The position numbers and the translations under genes are program-made. From positions 32,881,681 through 32,945,680 of the forward strand of contig NC_088786.1 of the NCBI RefSeq assembly GCF_949628265.1: a stretch of DNA of 64,000 nt. Direction: 5' to 3'. The notes beneath the pieces were generated by a model, which did not search any database, was not told the DNA's origin, and saw only the letters and a list, made by a program, of their open reading frames with translations. How positions within the stretch are numbered: the first letter of the stretch is position 1; each line of letters begins with the position of its first letter. This document shows, piece after piece, positions 1-13,119 of this stretch. Origin of the DNA: Cloeon dipterum (Eukaryota; Arthropoda; Insecta; Ephemeroptera; Baetidae).

Positions 1-649
1 CATTTGATTGTAAATTTTTTTTCAGAAACCAACATTAATAATTCATTAACCTAAACGAGATTTTAAGTTTAATTTCAGACCTGGGAAAATCATTTTATAA
101 AACAAATGGATTTGGACAGCAGTAATTCCAAGAAACTCAGCAAAACAAAACAAAACAATGATTTATATTTACGTCTTTATTGATTTTTATAATTGCTTAC
201 GATCCAATGATCTGTGCTTTTTTAAAGTCCTTTACTTCGTTGCACGTGCCAGAAAAACAACGCATGCAGCCCTAAATGATGCGCACCTATTTTTATAAAA
301 AGAACCAGGCTATTATGCAATCGAACGCATTAACTTCCATTATTGGCTTTAGCGCACATTACACTTCTATCTCACGCTCAATATTTTTGTATGCTGCAGA
401 AGTTTCGATGAGCAATGAAGCGAAATTCGAGACAGTAGTAGTTGTCTGGTCGATCAAACAAAAAAGTAAAAAGCATCAGCACACGCGTGCAGGTCGCTGT
501 TGGTTGCCGATCGCTCTCATCGGGCTAATCCCGCGTGTAATCCGATGTTTTCGGCGGTCGGCTAAAAAAGAAAGTGAGTGATGTGGGAAAGGGATGCTTC
601 AGCTTGTTTGGTGCACGCGCCGACGGTGTCGGGTGTCTGTGGGAAAATA

Positions 650-775
650 ATAATCACGCGGCGGCGGAGGAGGATACAAGAGAGCAACAATCGCCGCCGC
701 CGCGGCGTTCGTCCGGGGGCGGGAGGGGGTGAGCAGCCGGCCGGCCGGCACCCCCGCCGGCGACTAAACTCTTTT
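650..775. other. Short CpG-rich patch
   Basis: CGG/CCG trinucleotides and CCGGCCGG palindromes in an AT-rich setting. The Arg-rich frame across it looks non-coding. It could be a promoter-type CpG cluster; no TATA box or known element is evident. Confidence 0.4.
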
Positions 776-2204
776 TAATATGCACGGCATACACATTTAT
801 CCTTCAATTATGCCCCCTCAATATTTAGCTTGGACCGTGCATGTTTGCTGCTGTTGATTCGCCGCTCGCCTCTTTTTCAGTCATTCCGCTTTGATGAGCC
901 AAAGCAAATTTGTTTTTCATTCTCGGCATCATCAAAGCTTCATTAAATTTAATAATCAGCCCACTTGTCTGCCGGAACGAGGGCATAGTTTTTGTTGCTG
1001 CGCAACAACAAATTTGCGAGTCGCCGTAGCGAGGAGTGGCGCAATCCGTTTATTTTTGCTCATTAGTTAATCATACGCTAGCTCGCATACTTTTTGTCCA
1101 TTTCGTAGTTCAACATTGGGAATTATTTAAGCTCATATTAGCGCTAGATGTCTGCGATCCTGTGCTGCCATCGTGCGTTGGCAGCTGGCAAAAAGAATTT
1201 TGAGTTTTACAGAATTAGAATAAAAAAGGAAACACTAAGAAAAAATGGAGTCTTATGCCCATTTAAATCAATTCCAAGAAGATAATAAATTCCATAAGAA
1301 ATAAATTAATTTAGGTTGCTTTTTGAGAACAGCGACTTTCAACAAAAAACCCCTACCTCAGTTTTTATGGGAATTAAACGTAAAAATTACTGCGCCATGG
1401 GGAAGAAACTGTCGTTTATTGTTTATTTCCACTCTTAAATTCCTGGTTGTTTTACCCTTGAAAAATTCATCATGCAGAGGCAACAAACAAACACTTTGGA
1501 CTCGGGAGACCAACCGAGTGAAAGTCCTCTAGATAAACGGATTTGACTTGGCGGTGGCCGCTGATTGGAGTCGTGTTCGCCGCTTGTCGGGGGCCGATAG
1601 CGCATAGGTGCGAGAGCCAAATTGCCGATGTCACCAGGCGGGCGGCAAATAACAATCGGCCAAGGGGGCGGCTTGAAAACACACACACTCGCGCGCGCGC
1701 GGGCCAAATTGCAATTTGTATTCGCACCGCACCGCTCTAATTTATCCGCCCGCCGTCTCATTAAAGATTGACACTCCAATTTGTAGGACACTGCGCGCAC
1801 TTGTCACCGCACCAATCGCCGCGTAAATTGCACCCGGCTCTCCCGAACGGAAGCCAACTCTGCTGGATTTCTACGAGGAGCGAAGAGTGTGACGTATGCT
1901 CAAAATTATCTTTTTGCTACGCTTAACATTAAAAAATATTACACACTCTGCAACCTTCTGTATTTTCTCTGATACTATGCTGTGTGGATATGAAATTTTG
2001 ATTCCTTGATAGATGCCAATGAAGGGATTGCAAAAACTGCACACCGTTAGGCTCATCTTGACCTCCTCTGACCGTTAAGGGATTTAGGGGATGTTGTATA
2101 TATGACACGAAACTTTAATCTCAATTCAGAATAACACAAAAATCTTAATTTTTATTTCAGTTTGAGAGGTGCCCAGTTAACATTTTAAATCCAACAAAAA
2201 TATA

Positions 2205-2468
2205 GTTGAATATAATTAAAACCAGGCTTCATCTTCGTTGTCAAAAAGAGAAATTTGTCGTTTCATGAATAGGTGGGTGTTTTTTAAGAATTGTATAGAA
2301 TTTTTTGTGATTTTAGATGTGACATTATTGCATTGTTGTATTTGATTGTAATTAATTGTAACTCATGATTAGGACGTATGTGACGACGTCGAAACTGGTC
2401 GAGGAATAAAAACGACGAATTTCTCTTTTTGACAACGAGGATGAAGCCTGGTTTTAATTACATTCAAC
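2205..2468. mobile_element. Foldback MITE, 264 bp, about 59-bp terminal inverted repeats
   Basis: The left arm, starting GTTGAATATAATTAAAACC and continuing for about 59 bases, is repeated in inverted orientation ending at 2468 with only a few mismatches. The centre is about 145 bp and non-coding. The target duplication is unclear (an A/T-rich flank on both sides). Autonomous family unknown. Confidence 0.8.
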
Positions 2469-5400
2469 ATGAAAACAACCTCGAGTGGTCGCATTTTTCA
2501 AATATTAAAAATATAGTTGTTTTTAGAATTTTTATCACCTTTTTTACCAAGAGAAATGTTAATAATTCCATAAATACACATGATAGCCGCTCTAGCAATT
2601 TCTTGACCCAAATGTACCACAGTGAAGCAACTATAACGACTGCATTTGTAAGTTTTTGTGATCAATATTTTGAGTTATTAACATTTTTCCAAATGTGATA
2701 AGAGATATATCAGTCCCACCCAAGCAAAAAAATTGATATTCAATTAAGACTTGAGTTGTACACATTTATCGAGATTAATAAATCTATCAATAAATAATTA
2801 AACCTGGCGGGTTTGCAACTTTCAACAGTCCTGATTTTTTAATGGAAACAAACACTTTCAACCTGCAGCAACTGGAAATTAAAGATTTTAGAACTGAAAA
2901 TACTGAACTGTAGAGTTAACCTTTTGAACATAAAACCTTTTAATTTTCAATTTAGTTTTTCTTCAAAACATTTTCTCCAGCAAAATATGCAGGTTATTCC
3001 GTGTAAAATAAGCTTGTTTGCGTTTTAAATATTAGTTCGTCTGACTTTTAGAAGATCAGAAAAAAAGTAAAAATTCGATCGCTAAATGTAAAAATTGATC
3101 TATCTGTGTATGTTAGAGCCAACTTTAATGTATAGCAATTTTCACAAAGCTTTCACACAAAAAATACTACTTAATTTTTTGTTTTTGAACGGTTCTTCTC
3201 TTTTGAGATGAGCGAACAACTCGTGAAAATTCAATGTCCGAATATCATCGTGGGCACATTATGGGCCTCATTGGAGGAAGCCCATTCCAGAATAGTAACA
3301 GCTATAGTAAGTGTTACTGCGCTCCCGCACCGGGGTCTTTTTATTGAAACGCAAAACATTAGTCCCGTGAAATTAATTCACGCATGCTGGAAAGGTGCGA
3401 ACCAGCAAGTAGCGAGTCGGAATGCTTTCGCAACTCTCAAATTTGAATGGAATCGTCATTGCAATGCAAAGGGAGTCAAACGTAGGCGCATCAGCCCACA
3501 CTCGAACCCCAAACATCGCTCAAATCGTATTCTCACAACGTAACGTGCACGCAATTCGAGCCATCGGGTTGGCAAATTTTAATGCATGCGCATTGATTTT
3601 TGAAAAGCTTTCAAATCTGTGATCAATTGTGCTGAATATGCCAAAATCCGTAAAAAAATCGAATACTGTACAAAATAACAAAATTAATGTGCTAGCTTGC
3701 CAATTTAAATAAATCCTTCTTTCTATTAACGATTGATGCGTCTCCTGCAGTTGACAGCCTTGATATATTTTTTATAATATACAATTCATGAAATGCATTT
3801 TTCCTTCCTCGTCTGCTCGGCGGCACTCGAGCGAGCCGACATTTCCACATTTTTGCAGTGGTGCAAAGTATTTGTGTGCCTGCGCGCCGCGCGTTTTTGT
3901 GTCGTCGTTGTGCCGCCCGCGTTGGATGAAGCAAATAAAATATTGGTTCCATTTGCTGCCATAGCAACTGAACGAGCGAGGGAGAGAGAAAATCGAGCGG
4001 CACGGAGACGGGCAGGAGGGAAGCAGCCACACACCGAGATATACCACCCGCAACACACAACAAATGGCGCCAGCGTGGGGCTCGCTCGCTCACTCGCACA
4101 GCACAGCCAGCCATTTTGTCCCTTTAAAGTGAGCGCCGCAAAGTCCTGCAAGGGCATTTTAATGAGGCGGCCCAACAGATGAGCACCCACCCGCTCAACA
4201 GTTATTTCGCCGCTCGCGCCGCACCTCGGATTAATTTTCTTTATGAAGCGCATCATATTCCCCTCCTGAAGTGCAGTGCTTTAAGTTATGGATGCAATTT
4301 TTAAAATAATGCCTTTCAATTGCTTCGTATTTCTGCTCGTTAATCATTCCGTAATGAAATATAATTATTTTTAGTGTAAAATTATATTTTCTTTGTTCTA
4401 GCTTATACGGAAAAATTGTATTTTGTCTTGATCTGAGGCTATTTCCAAAGAATATGATGACAATTTAAATAAGCAGCAATGTAAAAACATTAAAAAAAAG
4501 CGAAAGACTATTCTTTCAATGCTTTTTATACAACTCATTAAGATTGGAAAAATCAGCTCTGAAATCGTTATTGGGGAGATGATGCTTGCCATATTGACGT
4601 TAGCAAAAATAAAAGACAGACATTTAAGAAAATAAGGAAGACGTGTACGAAATTAATGATTTAAATACGTCTGTTTATCAAATCAACCCGATTTGTAGAA
4701 TTTAAAATGATCTTCAATTTTTCTGTGCATTCCATTAGCTAATAGGCACCAAAATACGCCATTTAAAGACTTTGTAGCCCCTTTTCTCTAGCAATTTTCA
4801 TGCTAATCTTTGTTGTACTGTCTTTCGAAAGTGCGGCCCACCCAAACAAAGCAAAGAGCAGGCTACAGAAAACTTCAAAAACGTAAAAAATCGCTCAAAA
4901 TGATCTACAGGGGTGTTGTTATAATTACAATAATTTGTTAGAATAGGGCTGTTCCACGCCAGCAGGCTAATTATGAGTCACGTGGTCAGCTAAGCTGTGT
5001 TAGCCGATCAAAGAGTCGAAAAATTGAATAATGCCAGAAAGAATTGTTTTAAAAAAATCCCTATAAAACCTCTTTTTTAAAATTTGGTCTCATACTCCAG
5101 CCGCTGGCAAAAAAACATAATCACCGGCCCAAAATTCGGCTGAAACTGATATTTAAACATAAAAAAACTACCTCACCAAATCTGTGTCTATAAATATGAA
5201 AACTAAAATGCTTTTCAAAAATGTTTAATAATAGGGAACAGATATTCAATTAAAGGTACTGGACCAAGTTCTCCCCATCTTTTTAACATTCATTCTTTTT
5301 GCATCATAATAATTATCTGTCTGGATACATAGTAAAATGGGGCACAGTTGCCCTGCAGAACCAGAATAAAATTTAATTTGAAACTAATTTGAACATGACT

Positions 5401-5663
5401 GAGAAACGCACATTTAGTTTACGTTTCGCATGACGCGGAAGGTAATTGGAAAATTGCAGAGTATACAGTGTAACCACCAGCGATGAAAAAAAGAGTAAAA
5501 TAAAATATTTTTCACTGCTAACAGAAGAATAAATCTTATGGAGTCCTATGTAGCTTTTGGTTAAATATTGTATTGTATAACAAATTTGCTTGCTTTTCAA
5601 ACTCATTTTTTTGTTTATCAAGTTCAAAACAATCCAGAAAAATTAGAAGCGAGACGGAACTGA

Positions 5664-6136
5664 CCTTCGAGGTTCTTGTTTCTGGCGAGGAGGGCGAGCA
5701 GCACTTCCTGGCTGTGTCCCGGGGTGGGCGGACGCGTGGGGTCGTCCGGCGAGCTCTTGAGGTGCATCATGTGGGCCGGGGGCGGCTCGGGCCCGAGCGG
5801 CGGCAGCAGGGGCCCGGGCATCGGGGGCATGGGCGGCGGTGGCGGGTGGTGCAGCAGGAACTGTCCCACGGCCGCCGACATGGCGTACACCACGTCCTGC
5901 GGCGGAAGCGTGATGGTGGCGGCGTCCAGGGGCGGCCCGGCCTCCACGAATCTCGGCCCGAACAGCCGCGGCGGGTGATGCAGGCTGGCGCTCGGCACGC
6001 TCCACTCGCACGCGGAAAACTCGTCTGCTCTCTCTCTCGGGTTGGGCGGGTGGACACGACGACGACTCCCGCACGATCGAGTCACATGTCACACGCGGCC
6101 GCCGGAGAACCGAGGATGCAGCTAGTCTCGAACCTA
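5664..6136 (-). CDS. Putative proline-rich first coding exon of an unidentified gene
   Basis: A GC-rich island in AT-rich DNA is open on the minus strand and bounded by a good acceptor (CCCTTTTTCCGTGCCAG, ending at 6137) and a good donor (AAG/GTCAGT, near 5663). The most protein-like frame reads ITLPPQDVVYAMSAAVGQ, a Pro run, HMMHLKSSPDDPTRPPTPG and ends EVLLALLARNKNLEG, which looks like the start of a coiled coil. An in-frame TGA about 50 bp inside the exon implies a 5' leader, with translation perhaps from the ATG of AMSAAVG (GCC ATG context). No downstream exon is recognisable between 1 and 5600, so the gene would run out of the window on the left. The family is not recognised; weak resemblance to adaptor coiled coils (CDR2/BICD-related) is not evidence enough for a name. 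Confidence 0.4.
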
Positions 6137-7079
6137 CTGGCACGGAAAAAGGGCCTTTAGTTACGCATGTTTGGTTAAAAAACTAAATTTTGGGGACATG
6201 TTTTGAGGACAAACTTTTACCCAATTGTTTCAAGTGTAAATGATTGGAATAATTTAATTTTATTAATTTTTTAAAAATTCCACTTGGTATTGTTACTATA
6301 TATATAAACAGATTAGTTCAATATGACCACTTTTAAATTTTTAATTTACTCCAGTTGAATTATAAAATAAAACAAGATTTGTCTCTACGAAAAATTTGTA
6401 AAATCTCATGTTGGAAGAGAAATTTTCCCTTATTGTTAGAAAGTAAAAAATGACAACTTAATAAATTATTCATTACAAATTTTAATGTTTTACTAATACG
6501 TGTGCTAATTGTAAAAAGAAGAAAACCCATACATGAAAAATTATAAATCAATGTACATTCCAGAAGGCATTGTGTAATCCTAAATCCCTTGATCCAGAAC
6601 TGAGAATGACTGATTCTAATCTTTTGGAATGTTAAGAGCGCACTTTACAAAATTAATCTCAACGGAAAGGTCTAACTTAATCTCCTGAATAGGCTTCCTC
6701 CCCTAGGTCGCAAGCAGTTGACAATGAGATGAGATTTCGGTTTCATAATACTTAAAAATTTTACTTCGTGGCTTTTAATTTTACTATGATGACAAATGTT
6801 TTATAAAAAGGCCAAAATCTTAGCAGGATTTCTTGAAGAACAATTTAAAACTGCTCTTAAAGTATTTTCAAACGAGGGGATATTTTGATTTTAGAAATGA
6901 AAAACAATTTTGCACTGCACGTATTTTCTAGATTTTCAACTCACGTGTTTGTAACAAATGGTGTTGTAACTTTTCACATAAAAATAGGCAATTGGAACAA
7001 AATTACCGGTTTTCCCCACTGATGAAGTAATTTTTCGAAACACACAAAACTTGGAAACACAAGGAAAATAGATTTGAAA

Positions 7080-7400
7080 AAACAGATGGGCAGGCCGTGT
7101 GTGTGTACCTGTGTGTGTCAGTGTCCGTCAGCACGCCGAGCACGAGTTGCGGAGGCAAAGGTTCGGCGCACGATTGAGCCTGCGAGAGAGCGGCAAGTGG
7201 CGAAGCTCGGCGGGGTGGGTGCGCCTGGGCAACGCAACCACCCCGAGCGGGAACCACCCCGAGCCGGGCCGGGGCGGGTCGGGGGTGGGGGGCGCATGGA
7301 AATCAGAAACAGGCGGGTATAGAGTATAGAGGTGTTGATTAAATTCCCCGGCCCCGGCGCTCGTGACGGCGGGCGGCATTATATTTTACTGCTGCCCCGC
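7080..7400. other. CpG-rich patch, possible promoter or 5' exon of the 6-kb minus-strand gene
   Basis: GC-rich stretch with CACCCCGAGC repeats, about 1 kb upstream (minus strand) of the putative coding exon at 5664-6136. An upstream non-coding exon is needed if that exon starts with its acceptor; this patch is the nearest candidate. Inference only. Confidence 0.25.
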
Positions 7401-8985
7401 TCGTAAAACACAATGACTGCTGCTGCTGCTTCTCTCGAGAAAGGCAGGCGAAAATGCATTTCCGCGCCGACCGATGCCTGTACTGTGTGCAAGCCAGCGT
7501 GTTGGCGAATTTCATCACGCGTGTTCGCCGTGCATAATAACGCTTTAGTGCATAATTGAAATTTACGACGCGCTACGGCCCAACGAGGCGATGATTAAAA
7601 CAGATGGCTCCGCGCGCGAGTCCAACTTAGGCCACACGCTTGACACACGCGCCCGGCGGGAAGTCTGCTTTTGCAGCTGCTGCTGATGATGATGATGATG
7701 ATGGGGCGCATGTAACAGTTGACTAAAAACCCAGCCGCAATACACTTCGGAGTAAGTTTGCGCGTCTGGCGGACAAAAGTTTACTTCTTGGATTATAAGA
7801 ATGCACAAATTTGAGATGAATTTTAAACATTAAAACAGTTGCTTTTTATTTTAAATGTAGAACATATTCGTACAAAATTAAATTGAACACACGTAACTAT
7901 AATAAAATGTTTCTTTAGACTCCTTTTGGATTGTGTAAAAAAATTAAAGAATCCTAATTGCTACGAAATTATCACTCGAACTTTTTTAAATGTACCAGTA
8001 CCTGGGCAGCCGATTGTCTTTGATGAATTTGGGCTGAAATACCTCCTGACTGTTCCTCAAATTTGGCTAAATAACCAAGTCATCGAGTTGCAAATCCATC
8101 TCTTTCTCAAAAAAGCAGACGCCCACGCCGAGCACGCGTCTTCCTGCTGCAGTGCAGAACATAATAAGAAAATTCAGTCTAATCCAATTTGACTCATTTA
8201 GGGTGTTGCAGGCGCTACGCTCTGGATGAAAAATTCAAATTCATTTCCCACCAAGCTTATTTGATGTGCCAGGTGGGGATTTTGAACGCAAACAACCGCA
8301 CAAAGCACACGGCGGAAGGGAGAAAAACGTAGGCAGCAAATTACACGTTCCCTAGTCGCGCGCGGCTGAAAAAAGGCGCAATTTAAGATGAAAGATACAC
8401 ACCGGCGGCGTGCTTTGATACCGCCGCGTGCGCGTAGAATTTCTTTCGCAGGGAAAAAACAACAAGAAAAGAAAAGGGCGCGGGACACGCATTGCGGAAT
8501 TCGCGAGCCGAGCAGAGCCGAGAGATTGCATTGTTGATTAAAAAACGCGTTACGCTCCCGCGACATGTAAGAAAGGCAAACGAAAGAACGGTTCAACTGT
8601 AGCGCCCTCTGGACCGTCTCAAACACGGGCTGGCGGGGAAACGTCACTTTTTCTAGGGAAAAATCCTCTCTAGCCAAACCGAGCAATAAGCGTTTGTCTT
8701 GATTTTTAACCAATTTCGTGTTTTTATAATAAAATCAAGAACATTAAAAACCGGAAAAACCTCATTATTTTCAGTTCATCTCCAGCAGTAGCTTCGTTTT
8801 TGTTTTTTCTTTCATCAATGGTCTGATCAGTTGACAATTTTAAATTTCACAAACCTGATTCATGCTAACAATAAGGGTAAATTATATTTTTTTCTGTTAC
8901 ATTGCCTTTTTTATTTTTAACCCTTTGAGGATTAGGGGTTATTGTTACTGTTTTCAACGTGAGGATTAAGGTGGGGTCCTTCAAA

Positions 8986-9102
8986 GAACCCAGACATCAT
9001 TCGCCCCCGAGATCTAATTGTTTATACACTTGGATGAAATTTTCAGGGTAGCATCTTGACAACGTTATCTAAATTGTGTAGAGCAAAATTTTAACCCTCT
9101 GT
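8986..9102 (+). repeat. Degenerate repeat module, copy 1 of 3
   Basis: The module contains GATGAAATTTTCAGGGTAGC, a CTTGACAA block, a TCTAAAT block and GAGCAAAATTTTAACCCT. The same order recurs at 9165-9250 (direct) and 9392-9500 (inverted). Copies 1 and 3 can fold on each other. Confidence 0.6.
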
Positions 9103-9164
9103 GATTTTTAACCTCTTCCCACCCTTTGAAAATTAAAAAATGTTTTTATATTATTTCTGCTCTC

Positions 9165-9250
9165 TTGAGACCCCAGTTATGAACATATCAGATTCAAATT
9201 TTCAGGGTCGTATCTTTAATAAATTAGGTAAAGGGTGAAGCAAGAAATTT
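9165..9250 (+). repeat. Degenerate repeat module, copy 2 of 3
   Basis: It shares GAGACCCCAG, AAATTTTCAGGGT and TATCTTTAATAAATTAGGTA with the neighbouring copies. It is more diverged than copies 1 and 3. Confidence 0.5.
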
Positions 9251-9391
9251 CCAACACCTACCTCCAAGGCCCTTGCTTGCCACCCCCTCAATCTTAAGGA
9301 ATGCGATTCCTTTTGTTGTTCTCATGGAACGCACAAGTGCAGCTAATTTTTGTTTCAGGGCTATATCATCCCTTTCGATTTTGATAGCTCA

Positions 9392-9500
9392 TAGGGTTAA
9401 AATTTTACGCTCTACTATTTAGCTTACATTGTCAGGGTGCTACCCTGAAAAATTCATCTTGTGTGAATTTGGTAGCAAATAATATCTGGGGTCTCTGAAT
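9392..9500 (-). repeat. Degenerate repeat module, copy 3 of 3 (inverted)
   Basis: On the minus strand it reads AGACCCCAGATATT, AAGATGAATTTTTCAGGGTA, then CTGACAATGTAAGCTAAAT and AAAATTTTAACCCTATGAG, matching 8986-9102. Confidence 0.6.
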
Positions 9501-10438
9501 TCAATTGATTTAAGGTTTTCCAGAAGAATCTGTTCAGTTATTTAAGGAGAAATAATTTATAATTTCTGGCCCACGTTGAAGAAACCCGCGGTGCTTTGAG
9601 TGTGTACACGCCGTTCCGTCTCTCTTTCGCATTCACAAAGGCAGCAGCAGCAGCAGCAGATAGATGAGGTCGACTTACCCTTCCTCTCTCGTCTCTTCTT
9701 TTTATCCGCATGTAAAGCAGCATGTCGAGGCATTCGCCCGTCCGCCCCCTTCCGCTCCGTGGCTTCCCTCTTTGAAAAAGGAGCGCAGCCTTTGCACAGC
9801 AGGGAAAAAAAGAAGACGAAGAAGGCAAGAGAGGAAAATTAAAATAGACTCTCTTTCTTGGCAGGCGGAGAGAGCAACGCGTGTGCAGCGAGGTGCGGAG
9901 AAAGCAGCAGCCAACATACGTTTTCATCACTCCCGCAGCCAGCGAAAATTTACTTAATTTGTCTTGCCAGCGCCCTGGGCAAAAGTCGGATTCGTTCAGC
10001 CCTGACTGTTGCTTCTCTTTCCCCGGTCATAATTTTGATTTAGAGCTCCGGCCTCTTTGTTCCTTCTAAATTAATCAAGTGTTTAACTCTGAGCTGAAAA
10101 ATTTCGTTCGTAAGATAGCTAATTTGAAAAGCGAGAGTAGAGGCAGACTTTGATTAAAATCCTGAAAGACGCACTAAGTCGATTAACTGACAAACAAATT
10201 GGCTGTTTAAAAGTTTAGGCCAAAACTAGCGCATCTGCAAATGCACAAAAAACTTTTCAGCTTTGATCATGATTGAATTTTTCAAAATTTCCAATTATTC
10301 AAATGTTTGAAAAATCTTCCCCTTATTGAAATTTTGTTTTTAAAGTAACATTGACCCTCTTTTAATTCCGCGAGAGCTGGGTGTTTGTCGTCGCCACTCG
10401 CATCGTCATTATTGCTATATTATTGTTGCGAGAGTCAC

Positions 10439-10460
10439 ATGTGTGTGTGTGTGTGTGTGT
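10439..10460 (+). repeat. (GT)n microsatellite
   Basis: About 22 bp of GT. Confidence 0.9.
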
Positions 10461-11904
10461 CGTGCGGGTTGCCTGTCGGTGCGGCCCCTCGGTGCACTCT
10501 CGCTGATTAAAAGTGCGAGCACTAAGTGCTGGCTGCACTGTGGCCCTTTTGCCGACCTTGAATCTCGAACCAGCCGAGCCGGAGAGGCGCACAACACACA
10601 CACCAATCCGCACCTACATCTTTAATGCCGCCATCATCGACCCCTTAATGGACGCGCGGGGTGCTCTTTGTGCCTCGCGCAGCCAACAACAAACGACGTA
10701 GAGAGCACTCGCGGCTTGTGCACGTGTATTTATAAAAAAAAACGCCCAGCGCACGATTGATGTTAATGTTGGGGTCTTTAATCAAGTTTTCGGAACTCCA
10801 CCACAGTTTTTATGTTTTTAAAATTTTTTACTTCGATATAGAATTAATTTAACACCAGGTGTGTACAAAAAGGATAGTATATTAATTAATAGCCTATACT
10901 TACCAATAAAATAGAAAGATTGTTGGAAAATTCAGGCTCATTTAAAGCAGAGAATTTATCTGTATATTACATACCACTCATAGGACTGCATTTAAGGAAT
11001 TTGAAAAATTTTAAAATTTAATTTTTCGCATTTTAATGAGACTTTATTTTGAAACATTTTGATAGAGTTCTAACTCATCTGCTAGTGATGTAGTTTAAAA
11101 AAGTGCGCATTAAATACCTGACACCAAGTCCAATCGAATTAAAACCTAATTTTAAGTAGGCAGATTATGTATGGAACTAAGTTTTTAAGTTAACAATTTT
11201 GACAACAGCTAAGCTTGGCAGAATTTTTACACGGTAAAAATGGTAAAATATAGGCAAATTTTCCCTTATTTAAATGATGAACAATTCCAAAAGAGATTTG
11301 ATAAAAATACAGTTTTTGTTTGAGCACCGTCCTGATTTTTTAGTTTGTTTTCAAGGTATAGTATAGAGGTGTCGAAATAACTCATCCTGCCCAAAAAGTT
11401 TAATGAACTTTCTAGAAAATCGGGGTGTAATGTGAAACGGGCCTATTTTTTACCCTTGGAACGTGCAGACTTTTAAATGTCGACCAGATGAGTTGATGAA
11501 AGAAGTTTTTCATTTGAAATTAATCCCTCGTTGGTCGCACCTCCGTTTTGATTAACGTGGAATATGAAAACTCATAATACGCCTGCGGAGAAATTGGGGC
11601 GCATTGAGTGACAAGGTATCATACATATCTCGATCAGATTCTTTTTCCGCCATCGACAAAAAAGCAGGCAGGCCTGATCACTTCCTCGGAACGATTATCC
11701 AGCGAGCGAGCGAGCGTATTGTGCAACTGCGGCGTCCGGATTTGGGTCAAAGGAGCCTGGAAAAGCTTTTAAAGGCGGACTCGCGGCTGTACCGCTCTTA
11801 TTCTTTGACTGCGAGAGATGGATTTGGCCTGTGGAAGAGCAAACTACATACATGTACGAACAGAGAGCTATGTACAGAGAGAGAGAGGGCTTTTGCGCGC
11901 GAGC

Positions 11905-11907
<3 letters not shown>

Positions 11908-11960
<53 letters not shown>
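11908..11960 (+). repeat. (GA)n microsatellite
   Basis: About 53 bp of nearly pure GA, 190 bp before a longer GA tract. The overlapping ORFs of RE or SL repeats on the two strands are artefacts. Confidence 0.95.
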
Positions 11961-11962
<2 letters not shown>

Positions 11963-12149
11963 TCGATGTAGTGCGCTAATGCCTGGCGTGGTACAAATGA
12001 GGCCTTGGGGATCATCGGGCTCAGCCGGAGAGAATACGTCGGCTCCACATATGTATGCGCCTATTTTATTCGTCCTTCCCGCCCGCTCTCCGTGCATGTA
12101 TGTATTCATGTTCGCGTATAAAATAATGCCGTCTCTCCGGGGGATGAAC

Positions 12150-12150
<1 letters not shown>

Positions 12151-12243
<93 letters not shown>
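12151..12243 (+). repeat. (GA)n microsatellite, long
   Basis: About 92 bp of uninterrupted GA. Together with 11908-11960 it flanks a moderately GC-rich segment (11960-12150). Confidence 0.95.
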
Positions 12244-12248
<5 letters not shown>

Positions 12249-13119
12249 GGCGAGCGGCGCACAATTTATCGTGCAACTTTATCATCCTGCCATTGTATCA
12301 CGGACACACACACACACGCGAATATCGCTGAAAGGGTCGTGCATCATTTCTAGGCCCCACTCGCTCTCGGCAAAACGACGTCGCTGCGTGAGTTGGGCGG
12401 CGAAAAGCGGTCGTTGAACGCGACTCTCCGCTATTGGATGATGCTTTTCACAAAGCCCAAAGTAACCATTAGTTAACAAAGGTTTTACTTTCTCTTTTTA
12501 CAAAGAGTCTGTTTGTAAAAAAGCCATTATACGTAAGTATTTACACAGCTAACTAAAATAAAGTTCAAGAAACAGTGGACTCATATTTAAAAAAAAAGTT
12601 TGAAATATAAATACAAATTAAACATAGGGAAGGAAAATAGTACATTTTTCAAATACTTTATAACTTTTTTCTTTTCGCAATTTAACCTACATAATTTACA
12701 TTTTTCACTCTCTCTTTTTAAAGGGTTGAAGGAGGGGATTGAAATAAATTTGCTGTTAATCTACTTCATTTAATTAAAGATTAAAAGAGTCTATTACATA
12801 GTATGTTAAGCACACGAGTTTTTTTTATTCTTTTAGTATTGAAGCATTAATTATTACAAAAACTATAGACCAAATATAATAGGGTTGAAAAGGGGTTGAC
12901 GCCATTGGAATGTTTTGGCTATCTAGGAAATGTCATGACGAGTTGAACGGTGTGCAGTTTTGCAAATCGGATGCATATAGAAGTTTAGATTTGGTGAGAA
13001 ACGTCTTTATCTATTGAAGACCGTCATCATTATATAAAAAAACTGAGTGTAAACTAAAACTAGGGTTCTAAGAGCCGCATTTATAAACACTGCACACCAC
13101 TCGACTCGATTTTACGTCC

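Larger units (their letters stand above)
1..5643. other. Non-coding stretch, AT-rich
   Basis: Apart from the CpG patch at 650-775 and the foldback element at 2205-2468 I see no gene, RNA gene or clear repeat. If the minus-strand exon at 5664-6136 is real, this is its intron. Confidence 0.6.

Noticed and set aside
3786..4256. ORFs of 94-156 codons on the minus strand and 129 on the plus strand
   Set aside because: Overlapping frames on both strands without family features or splice structure; GC-rich patch.
8198..8713. A 171-codon minus-strand ORF
   Set aside because: No recognisable domain, biased Arg/Phe/Cys composition, no splice-consistent neighbours; probably chance in a GC-richer patch.
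11604..12353. A 249-codon plus-strand ORF and a 154-codon minus-strand ORF
   Set aside because: Both are mostly Arg-Glu or Ser-Leu dipeptides from GA arrays, with no conserved domain or splice context.
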